From assembly GCF_000743705.1 (NCBI RefSeq), contig NZ_JQEZ01000001.1, positions 1,046,070 through 1,110,069 on the forward strand: DNA of 64,000 nt. Direction: 5' to 3'. The notes under the pieces were generated by a model, which had not been told where the DNA came from, did no database searches, and was given only the letters and a program-made list of their open reading frames with translations. The translations under genes were made by a program, and so were the position numbers. The stretch comes from Ruegeria halocynthiae (GTDB lineage Bacteria; Pseudomonadota; Alphaproteobacteria; Rhodobacterales; Rhodobacteraceae). Below are positions 17,144-27,247 of the stretch, piece after piece (the stretch's first letter is position 1; every line of letters starts with the position of its first letter).

Positions 17144-18631
17144 TCAGTCCTGACTGTCCAGAATTTCACGCACCTTGGCGACCAGATCGCCACGTGGCAC
17201 TTCGAACTGGCTGGGGCGTTCTTTCCATTCCTCCAGCGTGGCGCTTTCAGCGATCTTCGCGCCCAGGATCAGGTCCTTGATCTGAACAATGCCATTCGCC
17301 TTTTCGTCACCACCTTCGATGACCGCAATTGGCGAGTTCCGCCTATCCGCGTATTTCAACTGATTGCCAAAGTTCTTGGGGTTGCCCAGATAGACCTCGG
17401 CCCGGATACCTGCATTGCGCAGTTCGGCCACCATCGTCTGATAATCGGCCATCCGGTCGCGATCCATCACCGTCACCACCACGGGACCTTTGGCCTGCGC
17501 GCTGATCCGGCCCTTTTCGCGCAGGGCGGCCAGCAGGCGATCAACACCGATAGAGACGCCGGTTGCGGGCACTTCCTGTCCGGTGAACCGTTTGACCAGG
17601 TCGTCATAACGCCCACCGCCAGAGACCGACCCGAACTGCCGCTTGCGGCCTTTTTCGTCGAAAATCTCAAAGGTCAGTTCGGCCTCATAAACCGGTCCGG
17701 TGTAATAGCCCAGGCCACGCACGACCGAGGGGTCAATCTCGATCCGGTCCGCGCCATAAGCGCCTGCATCCAGCAAGGCGCCGATCTGTTCCAGCTCGGA
17801 AATACCGTCGGCACCGATCTTGCTGTCGCCGACAGCGGCACGCAGATTGGCCAGCGTTCCCGCGGTGTCAGCGGCCTTGGACGTCAGGAAGGCAATCACC
17901 GGCTCGGCCTGATCGTTGCTCAGGCCCACTCCGTCGATGAACGCGCCGGATGTATCCAGACGGCCCTTGGTCAGCAACTCGCGCACGCCCTGCTCACCCA
18001 CCTTGTCGAATTTGTCGATGGTCCGCAGAACGTTGTCGCGGGCAGCGGCGTCTTCGCCCAGCCCCATCGCCTCAAGCACACCATTCAGAACCTTGCGGTT
18101 GTTGACGCGCACCAGATAGTCGCCGCGTGGAATACCCACGGTCTCCAGTGTATCCGACAGCATCGCGCAAATCTCGGCGTCCGCCGCCATCGAGGCCGTG
18201 CCCACCGTATCCGCGTCACACTGGTAGAACTGGCGGTACCGCCCCGGCCCGGGCTTTTCGTTGCGCCAGACCGGCCCCATCGCATAGCGGCGATAGGGCG
18301 TCGGCAGGTCGTTGCGGTGCTGCGCAAAGACGCGGGCCAAAGGCGCGGTCAGGTCATAACGCAGGGCCATCCAGTCGCCCTTATCGTTCTCGTCAACCTC
18401 TTGCCACGCAAAGACACCTTCGTTCGGGCGATCCACGTCGGGCAGGAACTTGCCCAGCGCCTCGACGGTCTCGACCGCGCTGCTTTCCAGCGCGTCAAAC
18501 CCATAGCGATGATAGACGTCCGCAATGGCCCGCAGCATCTCGGTGCGCTGCGTGACTTCCTGGCCGAAATAGTCGCGGAACCCTTTCGGCGTTACGGCCT
18601 TGGGGCGGGGCTGTTTCTTTGGCTTGGCCAT
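17144..18631 (-). CDS. hisS: Histidyl-tRNA synthetase
   Basis: 495-residue class II synthetase that charges tRNA-His. Motif 2 region [21 protein letters not shown], histidine motifs [15 protein letters not shown] and [12 protein letters not shown], and motif 3 [14 protein letters not shown] with [10 protein letters not shown] are present. A C-terminal anticodon-binding domain covers roughly residues 390-495. The ATG at 18631 ([11 protein letters not shown]) has AAGGA 7-8 bases upstream; the frame is open to 18715 but without a better start. First gene of a hisS-hisZ-hisG unit. Confidence 0.96.
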   Translation of the reverse strand: MAKPKKQPRPKAVTPKGFRDYFGQEVTQRTEMLRAIADVYHRYGFDALESSAVETVEALGKFLPDVDRPNEGVFAWQEVDENDKGDWMALRYDLTAPLARVFAQHRNDLPTPYRRYAMGPVWRNEKPGPGRYRQFYQCDADTVGTASMAADAEICAMLSDTLETVGIPRGDYLVRVNNRKVLNGVLEAMGLGEDAAARDNVLRTIDKFDKVGEQGVRELLTKGRLDTSGAFIDGVGLSNDQAEPVIAFLTSKAADTAGTLANLRAAVGDSKIGADGISELEQIGALLDAGAYGADRIEIDPSVVRGLGYYTGPVYEAELTFEIFDEKGRKRQFGSVSGGGRYDDLVKRFTGQEVPATGVSIGVDRLLAALREKGRISAQAKGPVVVTVMDRDRMADYQTMVAELRNAGIRAEVYLGNPKNFGNQLKYADRRNSPIAVIEGGDEKANGIVQIKDLILGAKIAESATLEEWKERPSQFEVPRGDLVAKVREILDSQD

Positions 18632-18760
18632 GTGGGGCGTCCTTGGGCGTTTGGTGTTCCGCGCGCGGTCTATCCCATGGTCTGTTGCGGGGCAAGGCGC
18701 GCTTTCTCTGGTCACGGCGTCACAGGGTCGCTATGACCGGCCCAAGAACAGGAGCCCGCA

Positions 18761-18955
18761 ATGCAGCATCTGGAAGAACAGATCGCCCATCTGACCCGCA
18801 CGGTAGACGAGTTGAACGCGATCGTCACCCGCCAGCAAGACGAGATCGACAACCTGACCCGCCGGGTCGAGATGCTGATGCGCCGCGAAGGCGAGCGGGC
18901 GCAGGAAGGGTCCGGCGGCATTGTGCTGGGTGACGAACGCCCGCCGCATTACTAG
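18761..18955 (+). CDS. slyX: SlyX family protein
   Basis: 64 residues forming one long heptad-patterned coiled coil (about residues 1-45: QHLEEQIAHLTRTVDELNA, then IVTRQQDEIDNLTRRVEML) and ending in the family tail RPPHY. SlyX proteins are small, widespread and of unknown function. AGGAG precedes the ATG. It is divergent from hisS with about 130 bases between them. Confidence 0.88.
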   Translation: MQHLEEQIAHLTRTVDELNAIVTRQQDEIDNLTRRVEMLMRREGERAQEGSGGIVLGDERPPHY

Positions 18956-18968
18956 GGCATCGTTAGGT

Positions 18969-19337
18969 TCATAACCCCAGCGTCGCTTTCACCGCGTTGT
19001 CCACGACCCCGCCCAGCAGAGCATCTTTGTCCGCGGCGCAGCTTTCAGCCAGCGCAGCTATGAATGCTTCACGCAGCTGGGCCTTTTCCTCGTCCGTGGT
19101 CGCATGATCTTCGATATTGATCTGGCGATTGTAGAGCGATAGCGCCGTCATCTTCTGTACAACAGTCACAACAAAGTCTTCGTCCCCATCCGCCTCCTCA
19201 GCAATTGAGGCGCAAGTATAGTGCATCACGGGCAATGCATCCTGTACCATCTGATCAGCCGCCTCATCGGCAGTCACCACACACGGCATTGCCAGGATTG
19301 CGGCGCAAACGGGCATTCTGAGTTCACTAAACCGCAT
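18969..19337 (-). CDS. Small exported hypothetical protein
   Basis: 122 residues from the ATG at 19337, which has GGAAG 8 bases upstream; in-frame GTG/ATG codons up to 19346 lie inside or too near that site. A Sec signal peptide (MRFSELRMPVCAAILAMPCVVTA) is followed by a helical acidic domain with three cysteines in the mature part. No known family was recognised. It comes directly after the glycine-zipper gene (stop 19343-19345), so the two are likely cotranscribed and both products are envelope proteins. Confidence 0.7.
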   Translation of the reverse strand: MRFSELRMPVCAAILAMPCVVTADEAADQMVQDALPVMHYTCASIAEEADGDEDFVVTVVQKMTALSLYNRQINIEDHATTDEEKAQLREAFIAALAESCAADKDALLGGVVDNAVKATLGL

Positions 19338-19342
19338 CACCA

Positions 19343-19555
19343 TCACTTCCAGTTATGTCCGATAATGGCCCCGGCCACGCCACCGATCGCTGCGCCCTTG
19401 CCGTCGCCGACCAGCGCACCCACGCCCGCGCCGACCACTGCGCCTTTGATTGTATTGTTCTTCTTTTTGTCATCCGCCATCCCGGCCGATGCCATCGCCA
19501 GCGATGCGATCGCTACAAAAGTCAGGGTTTTGAATCTATTAGCTGAAAATGCCAT
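19343..19555 (-). CDS. Glycine-zipper (YMGG-like) exported protein
   Basis: 70 residues. After a signal peptide (MAFSANRFKTLTFVAIASLAM, cut near SAGMA) and a lysine-rich linker DDKKKNN comes a single glycine zipper: GAVVGAGVGALVGDGKGAAI and GGVAGAIIGH. Such segments form packed membrane helices and occur in Gly-zipper and 17-kDa-antigen-like outer-membrane proteins. AGGAGG 8 bases before the ATG at 19555 fixes the start; the open frame to 19576 begins within that site. Function unknown. Confidence 0.82.
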   Translation of the reverse strand: MAFSANRFKTLTFVAIASLAMASAGMADDKKKNNTIKGAVVGAGVGALVGDGKGAAIGGVAGAIIGHNWK

Positions 19556-19640
19556 ATCTGCGCCCTCCTGTGACACGCCCCCAAACGGGGCATGACCTCA
19601 GCCTAACGGCGCAAAAACGCTGTGGCAACAAAACGGTGGC

Positions 19641-22600
19641 TCAGATTTCCTCGACTTCTGTAACGCCGTCCAGCGATTTGATCGCGCCCTTGATCTGCGG
19701 ATTGATCGGGAAATCCTGACCCAGGTCCATCTCGACATCCCCCGGAAGCCCGGGATCAAGCAGGCAAATATGGATCGGTCCTTTCGAGGCCCGTTTGGCC
19801 GCGCCCGCGGCGTCCTCAAGCACTTTGGCAACCGTTGCCAGCACCCCCGGTTCGTCAACGAAAATCCGAAGTCCCGTCGCACCCGCCTCGGCCACGACCG
19901 AATCCACCGGGCCGACCGAACGGCCCAGCAGCTTAAGCTGATCGGCCTCCATCGTGGCCTCGGCCGTCAGCACAACCTGCGCGCCGGTTTCCAGAAACTC
20001 GCGGGATTTTTCCAGCGTTTCCGAAAACAGCGTGACTTCGTATGCCCCGGTCGGGTCGGACAGCTGCGCAAAGGCGAACCGGTTGCCGCGGGCCGATTTG
20101 CGTTCCTGCCGTCCGGCAACAACACCGGCCATCTTGGCAATCAGCGGGCCTGATCGCGCCTTTTCCATCACCTCGTCCAGCGTCATCACCTGCTTGCGCT
20201 TCAGCGCAGGCATATAGTCGTCCAATGGATGACCCGACAGGTAAAAGCCGATGGCTTTGAATTCCTCGCTCAGACGTTCTGCGGGCAGCCAGTCCGGGGT
20301 CGGCGACAGGCGCGGCTCGGGCAGATCATCGCCCGCCTCACCGAACAGCGACACCTGATTGGAGTTCTTCTGCTCGTGAATAGCTGCCGAATATTGCACC
20401 AGCGGATCAAGGCTTTCGAAAACGCGGCGGCGGTTCTTGTCCAACTCATCAAACGCCCCGGCCCGCGCCAGCATCTCAAGCGGTCGTTTCCCGACCTTCT
20501 TCAGATCGACCCGGCGGGCAAAGTCGAACAGATTGACAAATGGTTTGTCGCCGCGCCCTTCGACCACCAGATTCATCGCCTCGACACCCACGTTCTTGAG
20601 CGCGCCCAGCGCGTAGACCAGATGCCCATCACTCACATCGAATGTCGCCTGCGATCGGTTCACGCAGGGCGGCACATAAGGCAGCTCCAGCCCTTTGCGG
20701 ACTTCTTCGAAGTAGACCGCCAACTTGTCGGTCAGGTGGATATCGCAGTTCATGACACCCGCCATGAACTCGACCGGGTGGTTCGCCTTCAGCCAGCCAG
20801 TCTGATAGCTGACCACCGCATAGGCTGCGGCGTGGGATTTGTTGAAGCCGTAGTTGGCGAACTTATCCAACAGGTTCCAGACCTCGGTCGCCTTGGCCTC
20901 GTCCACGTCGTTCTCGGCGGCACCCTTGAGGAATTTGGGCCGCTCAGCGTCCATCGCCTCCTGGATTTTCTTACCCATCGCACGACGCAGCAGGTCCGCA
21001 CCGCCAAGACTATAGCCCGCCATTTCCTGGGCGATCTGCATCACCTGTTCCTGATAGACGATGATACCTTGGGTCTCGTCCAGGATATGATCGATGGACG
21101 GGTGCAGCTTGTCCCGTTCGCTCAGCTTGTTCTTGACCTCGCAGAACTTGGGGATGTTTTCCATCGGACCGGGACGGTAGAGCGCGACGAGCGCGATGAT
21201 ATCCTCGATGCAATCCGGCTTCATCCGCTTGAGCGCGTCCATCATGCCCGAGGATTCCACCTGAAACACCGCCACGGTCTTGGCCGCTGAATAGAGCTTG
21301 TACGTCGCCTCGTCATCCAACGGGATGGCGTTGATCTGGTTTTCGGCCCCTTCGGCAGGCTCATAGAGCTCGGTTCCGTCGGCGGCGACGTGCAATGGAC
21401 GGTTGGATTTGAAGATCAGATCCATCGCATTCTGGATCACGGTCAGGGTTTTCAGGCCCAGAAAGTCGAACTTGACCAGACCGGCCTGTTCCACCCATTT
21501 CATGTTGAACTGGGTTGCTGGCATGTCTGAACGCGGGTCTTGGTACAGCGGCACCAGCGCATCCAACGGGCGGTCGCCAATCACCACACCCGCCGCGTGG
21601 GTCGAGGCATTGCGCAACAGCCCCTCGACCTGCTGGCCGTATGTCAGCAGGCGATCCACCACCTCTTCGTTGCGGGCCTCTTCGCGCAGGCGCGGTTCGT
21701 CTTTCAGCGCTTTTTCGATGGAGACAGGTTTGACCCCTTCGACCGGAATCATCTTGGACAGGCGATCCACCTGACCATAAGGCATCTGCAGAACCCGACC
21801 GATATCGCGCACGGCGGCCTTGGATAAAAGTGCGCCGAAGGTGATGATCTGCCCCACCTTGTCGCGCCCATATTTCTGCTGCACGTAACGGATCACCTCT
21901 TCGCGGCGGTCCATGCAGAAGTCGATATCGAAGTCCGGCATCGAAACCCGCTCGGGGTTCAGGAACCGTTCGAACAGCAGGGAATAGCGCAGCGGATCAA
22001 GGTCGGTGATCGTCAGCGCATAGGCCACCAGTGACCCCGCACCGGAACCCCGCCCCGGCCCCACCGGAATGTCTTCGTCTTTGGCCCATTGGATAAAGTC
22101 GGCGACGATCAGGAAATAGCCGGGGAAGCCCATTCCCTCGATAATATCCAGCTCGAAATCCAGCCGTTCCTGATACTCTTCAGGCGTCACCGCATGTGGG
22201 ATCACGGCCAGACGTTTCTGCAGGCCATCGTTGGCAATGCGGCGCAGTTCAGCCACCTCGTCATCGGCAAATTTCGGCAGGATCGGATCGCGCCTGTAGG
22301 CCATGAAGGCGCAGCGTTTGGCGATCTCGACCGTGTTCTCGATGGCCTCGGGCAGATCGGCGAACAAGGTCACCATTTCCTGTTGCGACTTGAAATAATG
22401 CTGCGCGGTCAGGCGGCGGCGACCGGCTTGCTGGTCGACATAGGCCCCTTCGGAAATACAGATCAGCGCGTCATGTGCCTCATACATGTCCGAGGTGGGG
22501 AAATAGACATCATTGGTGGCGACCAGCGGCAGGTTCTTGGCATAGGCCATCTCAATATGGCCGCGTTCGCTCAGGCGCTCTGCTTCGGGCTGGCCATCCT

Positions 22601-23141
22601 CACCCGGATGGCGTTGCAATTCGATATACAGGCGATCCGGGAACATGGTCGCCAGCCGGTCCACCAATGCCTCCGCCGCCGGGCGCTGGCCTTGTTGCAA
22701 CAACCGCCCCACCGGGCCGTCTGGCCCACCGGTCAAACAAATCAGACCATCGGAATTGGCGGAAAGCTCGTCTAACGTGACCTGCGGCAACTGCCCGCCC
22801 TTGTCCACGTACAGGCAGGAACTCAGCTTCATCAGGTTCTCATACCCGACCTCGGATTGCGCCAGCAGAACCAAGGGCGCAGGCACTTTGGGCTTTTCAC
22901 CGGGCTGCGCCTGCACATAGGTCAGATCGACCTGACAGCCCATGATCGGTTGCACCCCTGCATCACCCGCTGTGACCGAGAACTCCAAAGCAGAAAACAT
23001 GCTGTTGGTGTCCGTCACTGCCACGGCGGGCATCCCCGCTTTCTCGCAGAGCGCGGGCAGCTTTTTCAGCCGCACGGCGCCTTCCAGCAGGGAATATTCG
23101 GTGTGAACGCGGAGGTGAATGAATCGGGGGATGCTGCTCAT
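19641..23141 (-). CDS. dnaE: DNA polymerase III alpha subunit
   Basis: 1166-residue replicative polymerase. The N-terminal PHP domain (FIHLRVHTEYSLLEGAV onward), the C-family palm with catalytic aspartates in PDFDIDFCMDRREEV, the nucleotide-binding stretch VGPGRGSGAGSLVAYAL, and a C-terminal OB-fold (KMAGVVAGRQERKSARGN) are all present at normal spacing. The start is taken at ATG 23141 (MSSIPRF); an in-frame GTG three codons upstream is possible. It stands alone, facing away from xdhA. Confidence 0.97.
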   Translation of the reverse strand: MSSIPRFIHLRVHTEYSLLEGAVRLKKLPALCEKAGMPAVAVTDTNSMFSALEFSVTAGDAGVQPIMGCQVDLTYVQAQPGEKPKVPAPLVLLAQSEVGYENLMKLSSCLYVDKGGQLPQVTLDELSANSDGLICLTGGPDGPVGRLLQQGQRPAAEALVDRLATMFPDRLYIELQRHPGEDGQPEAERLSERGHIEMAYAKNLPLVATNDVYFPTSDMYEAHDALICISEGAYVDQQAGRRRLTAQHYFKSQQEMVTLFADLPEAIENTVEIAKRCAFMAYRRDPILPKFADDEVAELRRIANDGLQKRLAVIPHAVTPEEYQERLDFELDIIEGMGFPGYFLIVADFIQWAKDEDIPVGPGRGSGAGSLVAYALTITDLDPLRYSLLFERFLNPERVSMPDFDIDFCMDRREEVIRYVQQKYGRDKVGQIITFGALLSKAAVRDIGRVLQMPYGQVDRLSKMIPVEGVKPVSIEKALKDEPRLREEARNEEVVDRLLTYGQQVEGLLRNASTHAAGVVIGDRPLDALVPLYQDPRSDMPATQFNMKWVEQAGLVKFDFLGLKTLTVIQNAMDLIFKSNRPLHVAADGTELYEPAEGAENQINAIPLDDEATYKLYSAAKTVAVFQVESSGMMDALKRMKPDCIEDIIALVALYRPGPMENIPKFCEVKNKLSERDKLHPSIDHILDETQGIIVYQEQVMQIAQEMAGYSLGGADLLRRAMGKKIQEAMDAERPKFLKGAAENDVDEAKATEVWNLLDKFANYGFNKSHAAAYAVVSYQTGWLKANHPVEFMAGVMNCDIHLTDKLAVYFEEVRKGLELPYVPPCVNRSQATFDVSDGHLVYALGALKNVGVEAMNLVVEGRGDKPFVNLFDFARRVDLKKVGKRPLEMLARAGAFDELDKNRRRVFESLDPLVQYSAAIHEQKNSNQVSLFGEAGDDLPEPRLSPTPDWLPAERLSEEFKAIGFYLSGHPLDDYMPALKRKQVMTLDEVMEKARSGPLIAKMAGVVAGRQERKSARGNRFAFAQLSDPTGAYEVTLFSETLEKSREFLETGAQVVLTAEATMEADQLKLLGRSVGPVDSVVAEAGATGLRIFVDEPGVLATVAKVLEDAAGAAKRASKGPIHICLLDPGLPGDVEMDLGQDFPINPQIKGAIKSLDGVTEVEEI

Positions 23142-23486
23142 ACTCGCCACGCTATCGCAGCCTGAGGCGGTGCAAAAGCCGTAACCTCAGCATCGAAACA
23201 TCAAAATAAAGGCCGCCCATTATTCGGCTTTTTCTGAAGGTGCTTCGGAGATAGCCGCGCGCCTTTGCCAAAAAACACTTTAGTTTCAAATGGCTGAATA
23301 TTAAACATATGCGAAAATTCATCGCCGCATGTGTAAAATGGTGCATCGCACAGGTAGTTTTTCTTGCCAGATTGCCTGCCCTGTTTCTAACATCCTACGG
23401 CAAGCTACCAGCCCGCTTCTCTTTCTACGTCGCATCGAAGGAGAGCACCTTGAGGGCGCAACCGGGTAAGGCGACGGGTTTCTCGA
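23142..23486. other. Intergenic region between dnaE and xdhA
   Basis: 345 bases holding the divergent promoters of dnaE and the xdh operon. A short GCCG/CGGC stem with five T at about 23212-23233 is the only hairpin noticed, too weak to call. No purine riboswitch signature or obvious regulator dyad was recognised. Confidence 0.5.
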
Positions 23487-24848
23487 ATGAATATCACGTT
23501 TCTTCTGAACGGAGAGACAGTGGAGTTGTCGGATATCAATCCGACAGCGACCCTGCTGGATTGGCTGCGCGAAGATCGCGGCCTGACCGGCACCAAGGAA
23601 GGCTGCAACGAAGGCGATTGCGGGGCCTGCACTGTCATGGTGACGGATGAAGGCGGTGCCAAGGCGCTGAATTCCTGCATCCTGTTCCTGCCTCAATTGC
23701 ACGGCAAAGCGGTCCGCACGGTCGAAGGGGCCAGCGGCCCGAAGGGTGAGGCGCACCCGGTGCAGCAGGCCATGGTCGATCTGCATGGTTCGCAATGCGG
23801 TTTCTGCACCCCCGGTTTTGTGATGTCGATGGTGGCCAGTCATGCCAATGGCGCGACGGATCACGACACGCAGCTTGCGGGTAACCTGTGTCGGTGCACC
23901 GGCTATGCACCGATCATCCGCGCCGCAAAAGCGGCCGAGGAACACCCCGTGCCGGTCTGGGTCAAGGACAAGCCCGTCGAAACGCCCGCGGCGTCGCCGA
24001 TGCTGCCCGCATCATCTGACGAATTGGCCCGCGTTTACGCCGAACACCCCGATGCCACGCTGGTTGCCGGTGCAACCGATGTGGGCCTGTGGGTCACCAA
24101 ACAGCTGCGCGATCTGGACCCGGTGATTTTCCTGAACCGTTGCGATGATCTGAAAGAAATCACGATCACCGACGATGAAATCCGTTTCGGTGCCATGGTC
24201 GATATGAACCGCATGGGCGCGGCGCTGGCCGATCTGCATCCGTCCTACGCCGAGATGATCCGCCGCTATGCCAGCGTGCAGGTGCGCCACGCGGCCACCG
24301 TCGGCGGCAACATCGCCAATGGCTCCCCCATCGGGGACAACCCGCCCGCGCTGATTGCGCTGGGTGCCACCCTGCATCTGCGCAAAGGCGACACGCGCCG
24401 GTCTGTCCCGTTGGAGGCGTTCTTTGTCGATTACGGCAAGCAGGACCGCGCGCCCGGAGAATTTGTCGAAGCGGTCAGCTTTCCGCGTCAGCCCGATCGT
24501 TTGAAGGCTTATAAGCTCAGCAAGCGGTTCGATCAGGATATCTCGGCCGTGTGCGGTTGTTTCAACATCACCGTATCGGATGGTGTCGTCACTGATGCGC
24601 GCATTGCTTTTGGCGGCATGGCCGCCATTCCGAAACGCGCCGCGCACGTCGAGGCCGCGCTGGTTGGAAAACCATGGTCGCACGAGACGATCCAATCCGC
24701 GATCCCGGCCTTTACCAAAGATTACGCGCCGATGACCGACATGCGTGCCTCGGCCACTTATCGGTTGGAGACTGCAAAAGCGATGCTCGAACGCTATTTC
24801 CTTGAGGATCAGGGCGAAATCACCAATGTGTTGGAGGTGTCGGCATGA
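23487..24848 (+). CDS. xdhA: Xanthine dehydrogenase small subunit (2Fe-2S and FAD)
   Basis: 453 residues. It contains the plant-type [2Fe-2S] site CNEGDCGACTVMV, a second [2Fe-2S] domain (QCGFCTPGFVMSM, then GNLCRCTGYAPIIRA) and the CO-dehydrogenase-type FAD domain from about residue 175 with HAATVGGNIANGSPIGD. It carries electrons from the molybdenum site to FAD/NAD+ in oxidation of hypoxanthine and xanthine to urate. First gene of the purine operon; it overlaps xdhB by four bases (ATGA). Confidence 0.95.
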   Translation: MNITFLLNGETVELSDINPTATLLDWLREDRGLTGTKEGCNEGDCGACTVMVTDEGGAKALNSCILFLPQLHGKAVRTVEGASGPKGEAHPVQQAMVDLHGSQCGFCTPGFVMSMVASHANGATDHDTQLAGNLCRCTGYAPIIRAAKAAEEHPVPVWVKDKPVETPAASPMLPASSDELARVYAEHPDATLVAGATDVGLWVTKQLRDLDPVIFLNRCDDLKEITITDDEIRFGAMVDMNRMGAALADLHPSYAEMIRRYASVQVRHAATVGGNIANGSPIGDNPPALIALGATLHLRKGDTRRSVPLEAFFVDYGKQDRAPGEFVEAVSFPRQPDRLKAYKLSKRFDQDISAVCGCFNITVSDGVVTDARIAFGGMAAIPKRAAHVEAALVGKPWSHETIQSAIPAFTKDYAPMTDMRASATYRLETAKAMLERYFLEDQGEITNVLEVSA

Positions 24849-27247
24849 GTGTGACCAAACCCCTGCCCCATGACGCAGCCCCCCTGCACGTTTCGGGGTC
24901 TGCGCGTTATGTGGACGACATTCCGACCCCCAAAGGATCTCTGCATCTGGCCTTTGGTGTCAGCCCGATTGCCAAGGGCAAGATCACCGCGATGGACCTT
25001 TCGGCCGTAAAAGCCGCCGATGGGGTCGTGATGGTGATGACGGCAGATGATTTGCCCTTCGCCAATGATGTCTCGCCCTCCATCCACGACGAGCCGCTGC
25101 TGTCGGACGGCACGGTCCACTATATCGGCCAGCCGGTGTTCCTGGTGGTTACGACCAGCCATCTGGCGGCGCGCAAGGCCGCGCGTTTGGGCAAGATAGA
25201 TTATGCCGAAGAAACTCCGATCCTGACGATCGAAGAGGCGCTTGCCGCGGACAGCCGGTTCGAGGACGGCCCGCGCATCTATGCCAAGGGCGATGCGGAT
25301 GCGGCCATTGCAACGTCGACCCATGTCATCGAAGGCGGTTTTGAACTGGGCGGGCAAGAACATTTCTATCTGGAAGGTCAGGCCGCGCTGGCGGTGCCAA
25401 ATGAAGGTGCGGATATGCTGGTGCATTCCTCAACCCAGCACCCGACCGAGATTCAGCACAAGGTGGCGGACGCTTTGGGCGTTCCCATGCACGCCGTCCG
25501 GGTTGAAACCCGCCGCATGGGTGGCGGCTTTGGCGGTAAGGAAAGTCAGGGCAACGCGCTGGCCGTCGCCTGTGCCATTGCTGCGCGTGCGACCGGTAAG
25601 GCCTGCAAGATGCGCTATGACCGCGACGATGACATGATCATCACCGGTAAGCGCCACGCGTTCCGGATCTCGTACAAGGCCGGGTTTGATGCGAATGGGC
25701 ACGTTCAGGGCATCTCGTTCCTGCATCACGCCATTTGCGGCTGGGCACAGGACCTGTCGCTGCCTGTGGCTGATCGCGCCATGTTGCACTCCGACAACGC
25801 CTATCTGCTGCCGAACGCGCGGATCGAAAGCCACCGACTGAAGACCAACACCCAATCCGCCACCGCCTATCGCGGGTTCGGCGGCCCACAGGGCATGGTC
25901 GGGATAGAACGCGTGATGGATCACGCCGCGCATGAGCTGGGCTTGGACCCGGTCGAGTTGCGCCGCAGGAACTATTACGAGCCCGCCCATGTTGTGGCCG
26001 ATCCCATCCGCACAGAAAAACCGCTGGGTCACCCCGACCCGCATGAAGATCTGACCAGCCGAGGTGCGGTCGAGACGGGCGATGCCCCGGTTCGCCCCCT
26101 GCCCGCCGGCGGCAACACCACGCCCTATGGCATGGAAGTCAGCGACTTTGAACTGCATGGCATGACCGCCGCATTGCTGAAATCCAGCGACTATGCGGCG
26201 CGACGTGCTGCTATTGAGACATGGAACGCCGAAAACAGCGTGATCAAGAAAGGTATCGCCTTCTCTCCGGTCAAGTTTGGCATATCCTTCACGCTGACCC
26301 ACTTGAATCAAGCAGGCGCGCTGGTGCATGTGTATCAGGACGGCTCGGTCCATCTGAACCATGGCGGCACTGAAATGGGCCAAGGTCTGTTTCAAAAGGT
26401 GGCGCAGGTTGCCGCGTCGCGTTTTGGTATCCCGTTGGAGATGGTCAAGATCACCGCAACGGACACGGCCAAAGTGCCCAACACCTCGGCCACGGCGGCG
26501 TCGTCGGGCAGTGATCTGAACGGTATGGCGGTCAAAGCCGCTTGCGACACGATCCGGGACCGGATGGCCGATTATCTGGCCGAACGGCATCAGGCGGACC
26601 CTTCGACGGTCACCTTCTCGGACGGTCATGTCTCGGTCGGCGAAGAACGCTATTCCTTCGCCGAGGCCGCCGCGCTGGTTTATCAGGGCCGCGTCAGCCT
26701 TTCAGCGACCGGGTTCTACAAAACGCCCAAGATCGAGTGGGACCGGATCAAGGGCCGGGGCCGCCCGTTCTTCTACTTTGCCTATGGCGCGTCGATCACC
26801 GAAGTTGCTGTCGATACGTTGACCGGAGAGAACCGGATACTGCGCACGGATATCCTGCATGATGCCGGTGCGTCGCTGAACCCTGCACTGGATATCGGGC
26901 AGATCGAAGGTGGCTATGTTCAGGGCGCTGGCTGGCTGACGACCGAGGAACTGGTCTGGGACGGCAAGGGTAACCTGCGCACGCACGCGCCTTCGACCTA
27001 TAAAATCCCCGCTTGCTCCGACCGGCCCGACATTTTCAACGTCGCGCTCTGGGACGGTGCAAACCGCGAGGACACGATCTATCGCTCAAAGGCGGTGGGT
27101 GAGCCGCCGTTCATGCTGGGCATATCCGCGTGGCTGGCGCTGTCGAATGCGGTGGCGGCCTGCGGCGACAGCTATCCGGCGCTGGATGCACCCGCCACAG
27201 CCGAAGAAGTCTGGCGCGGTGTCCAAAGGATGGAGGGAGACATCTGA
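24845..27247 (+). CDS. xdhB: Xanthine dehydrogenase large (molybdopterin) subunit
   Basis: 800-residue molybdopterin-binding catalytic subunit. The N-terminal aldehyde oxidase hammerhead domain (SGSARYVDDIPTPKGSLHLA) precedes the Mo-binding domains. Key stretches are RMGGGFGGKESQ, TAYRGFGGPQGM (with the conserved arginine used in purine binding), TEMGQGLFQKV and, near the end, KAVGEPPFMLGISAW with the catalytic glutamate. Start and stop overlap xdhA by four bases and xdhC by one. Confidence 0.96.
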   Translation: MSVTKPLPHDAAPLHVSGSARYVDDIPTPKGSLHLAFGVSPIAKGKITAMDLSAVKAADGVVMVMTADDLPFANDVSPSIHDEPLLSDGTVHYIGQPVFLVVTTSHLAARKAARLGKIDYAEETPILTIEEALAADSRFEDGPRIYAKGDADAAIATSTHVIEGGFELGGQEHFYLEGQAALAVPNEGADMLVHSSTQHPTEIQHKVADALGVPMHAVRVETRRMGGGFGGKESQGNALAVACAIAARATGKACKMRYDRDDDMIITGKRHAFRISYKAGFDANGHVQGISFLHHAICGWAQDLSLPVADRAMLHSDNAYLLPNARIESHRLKTNTQSATAYRGFGGPQGMVGIERVMDHAAHELGLDPVELRRRNYYEPAHVVADPIRTEKPLGHPDPHEDLTSRGAVETGDAPVRPLPAGGNTTPYGMEVSDFELHGMTAALLKSSDYAARRAAIETWNAENSVIKKGIAFSPVKFGISFTLTHLNQAGALVHVYQDGSVHLNHGGTEMGQGLFQKVAQVAASRFGIPLEMVKITATDTAKVPNTSATAASSGSDLNGMAVKAACDTIRDRMADYLAERHQADPSTVTFSDGHVSVGEERYSFAEAAALVYQGRVSLSATGFYKTPKIEWDRIKGRGRPFFYFAYGASITEVAVDTLTGENRILRTDILHDAGASLNPALDIGQIEGGYVQGAGWLTTEELVWDGKGNLRTHAPSTYKIPACSDRPDIFNVALWDGANREDTIYRSKAVGEPPFMLGISAWLALSNAVAACGDSYPALDAPATAEEVWRGVQRMEGDI

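Noticed and set aside
16853..18736. 627-codon plus-strand frame opposite hisZ/hisS
   Set aside because: Antisense shadow of well-recognised hisZ and hisS. Long stop-free antisense frames are common at this GC, and the translation has no recognisable domain.
23142..23486. Purine riboswitch upstream of xdhA
   Set aside because: No conserved purine-aptamer loops or three-way junction could be found by eye.
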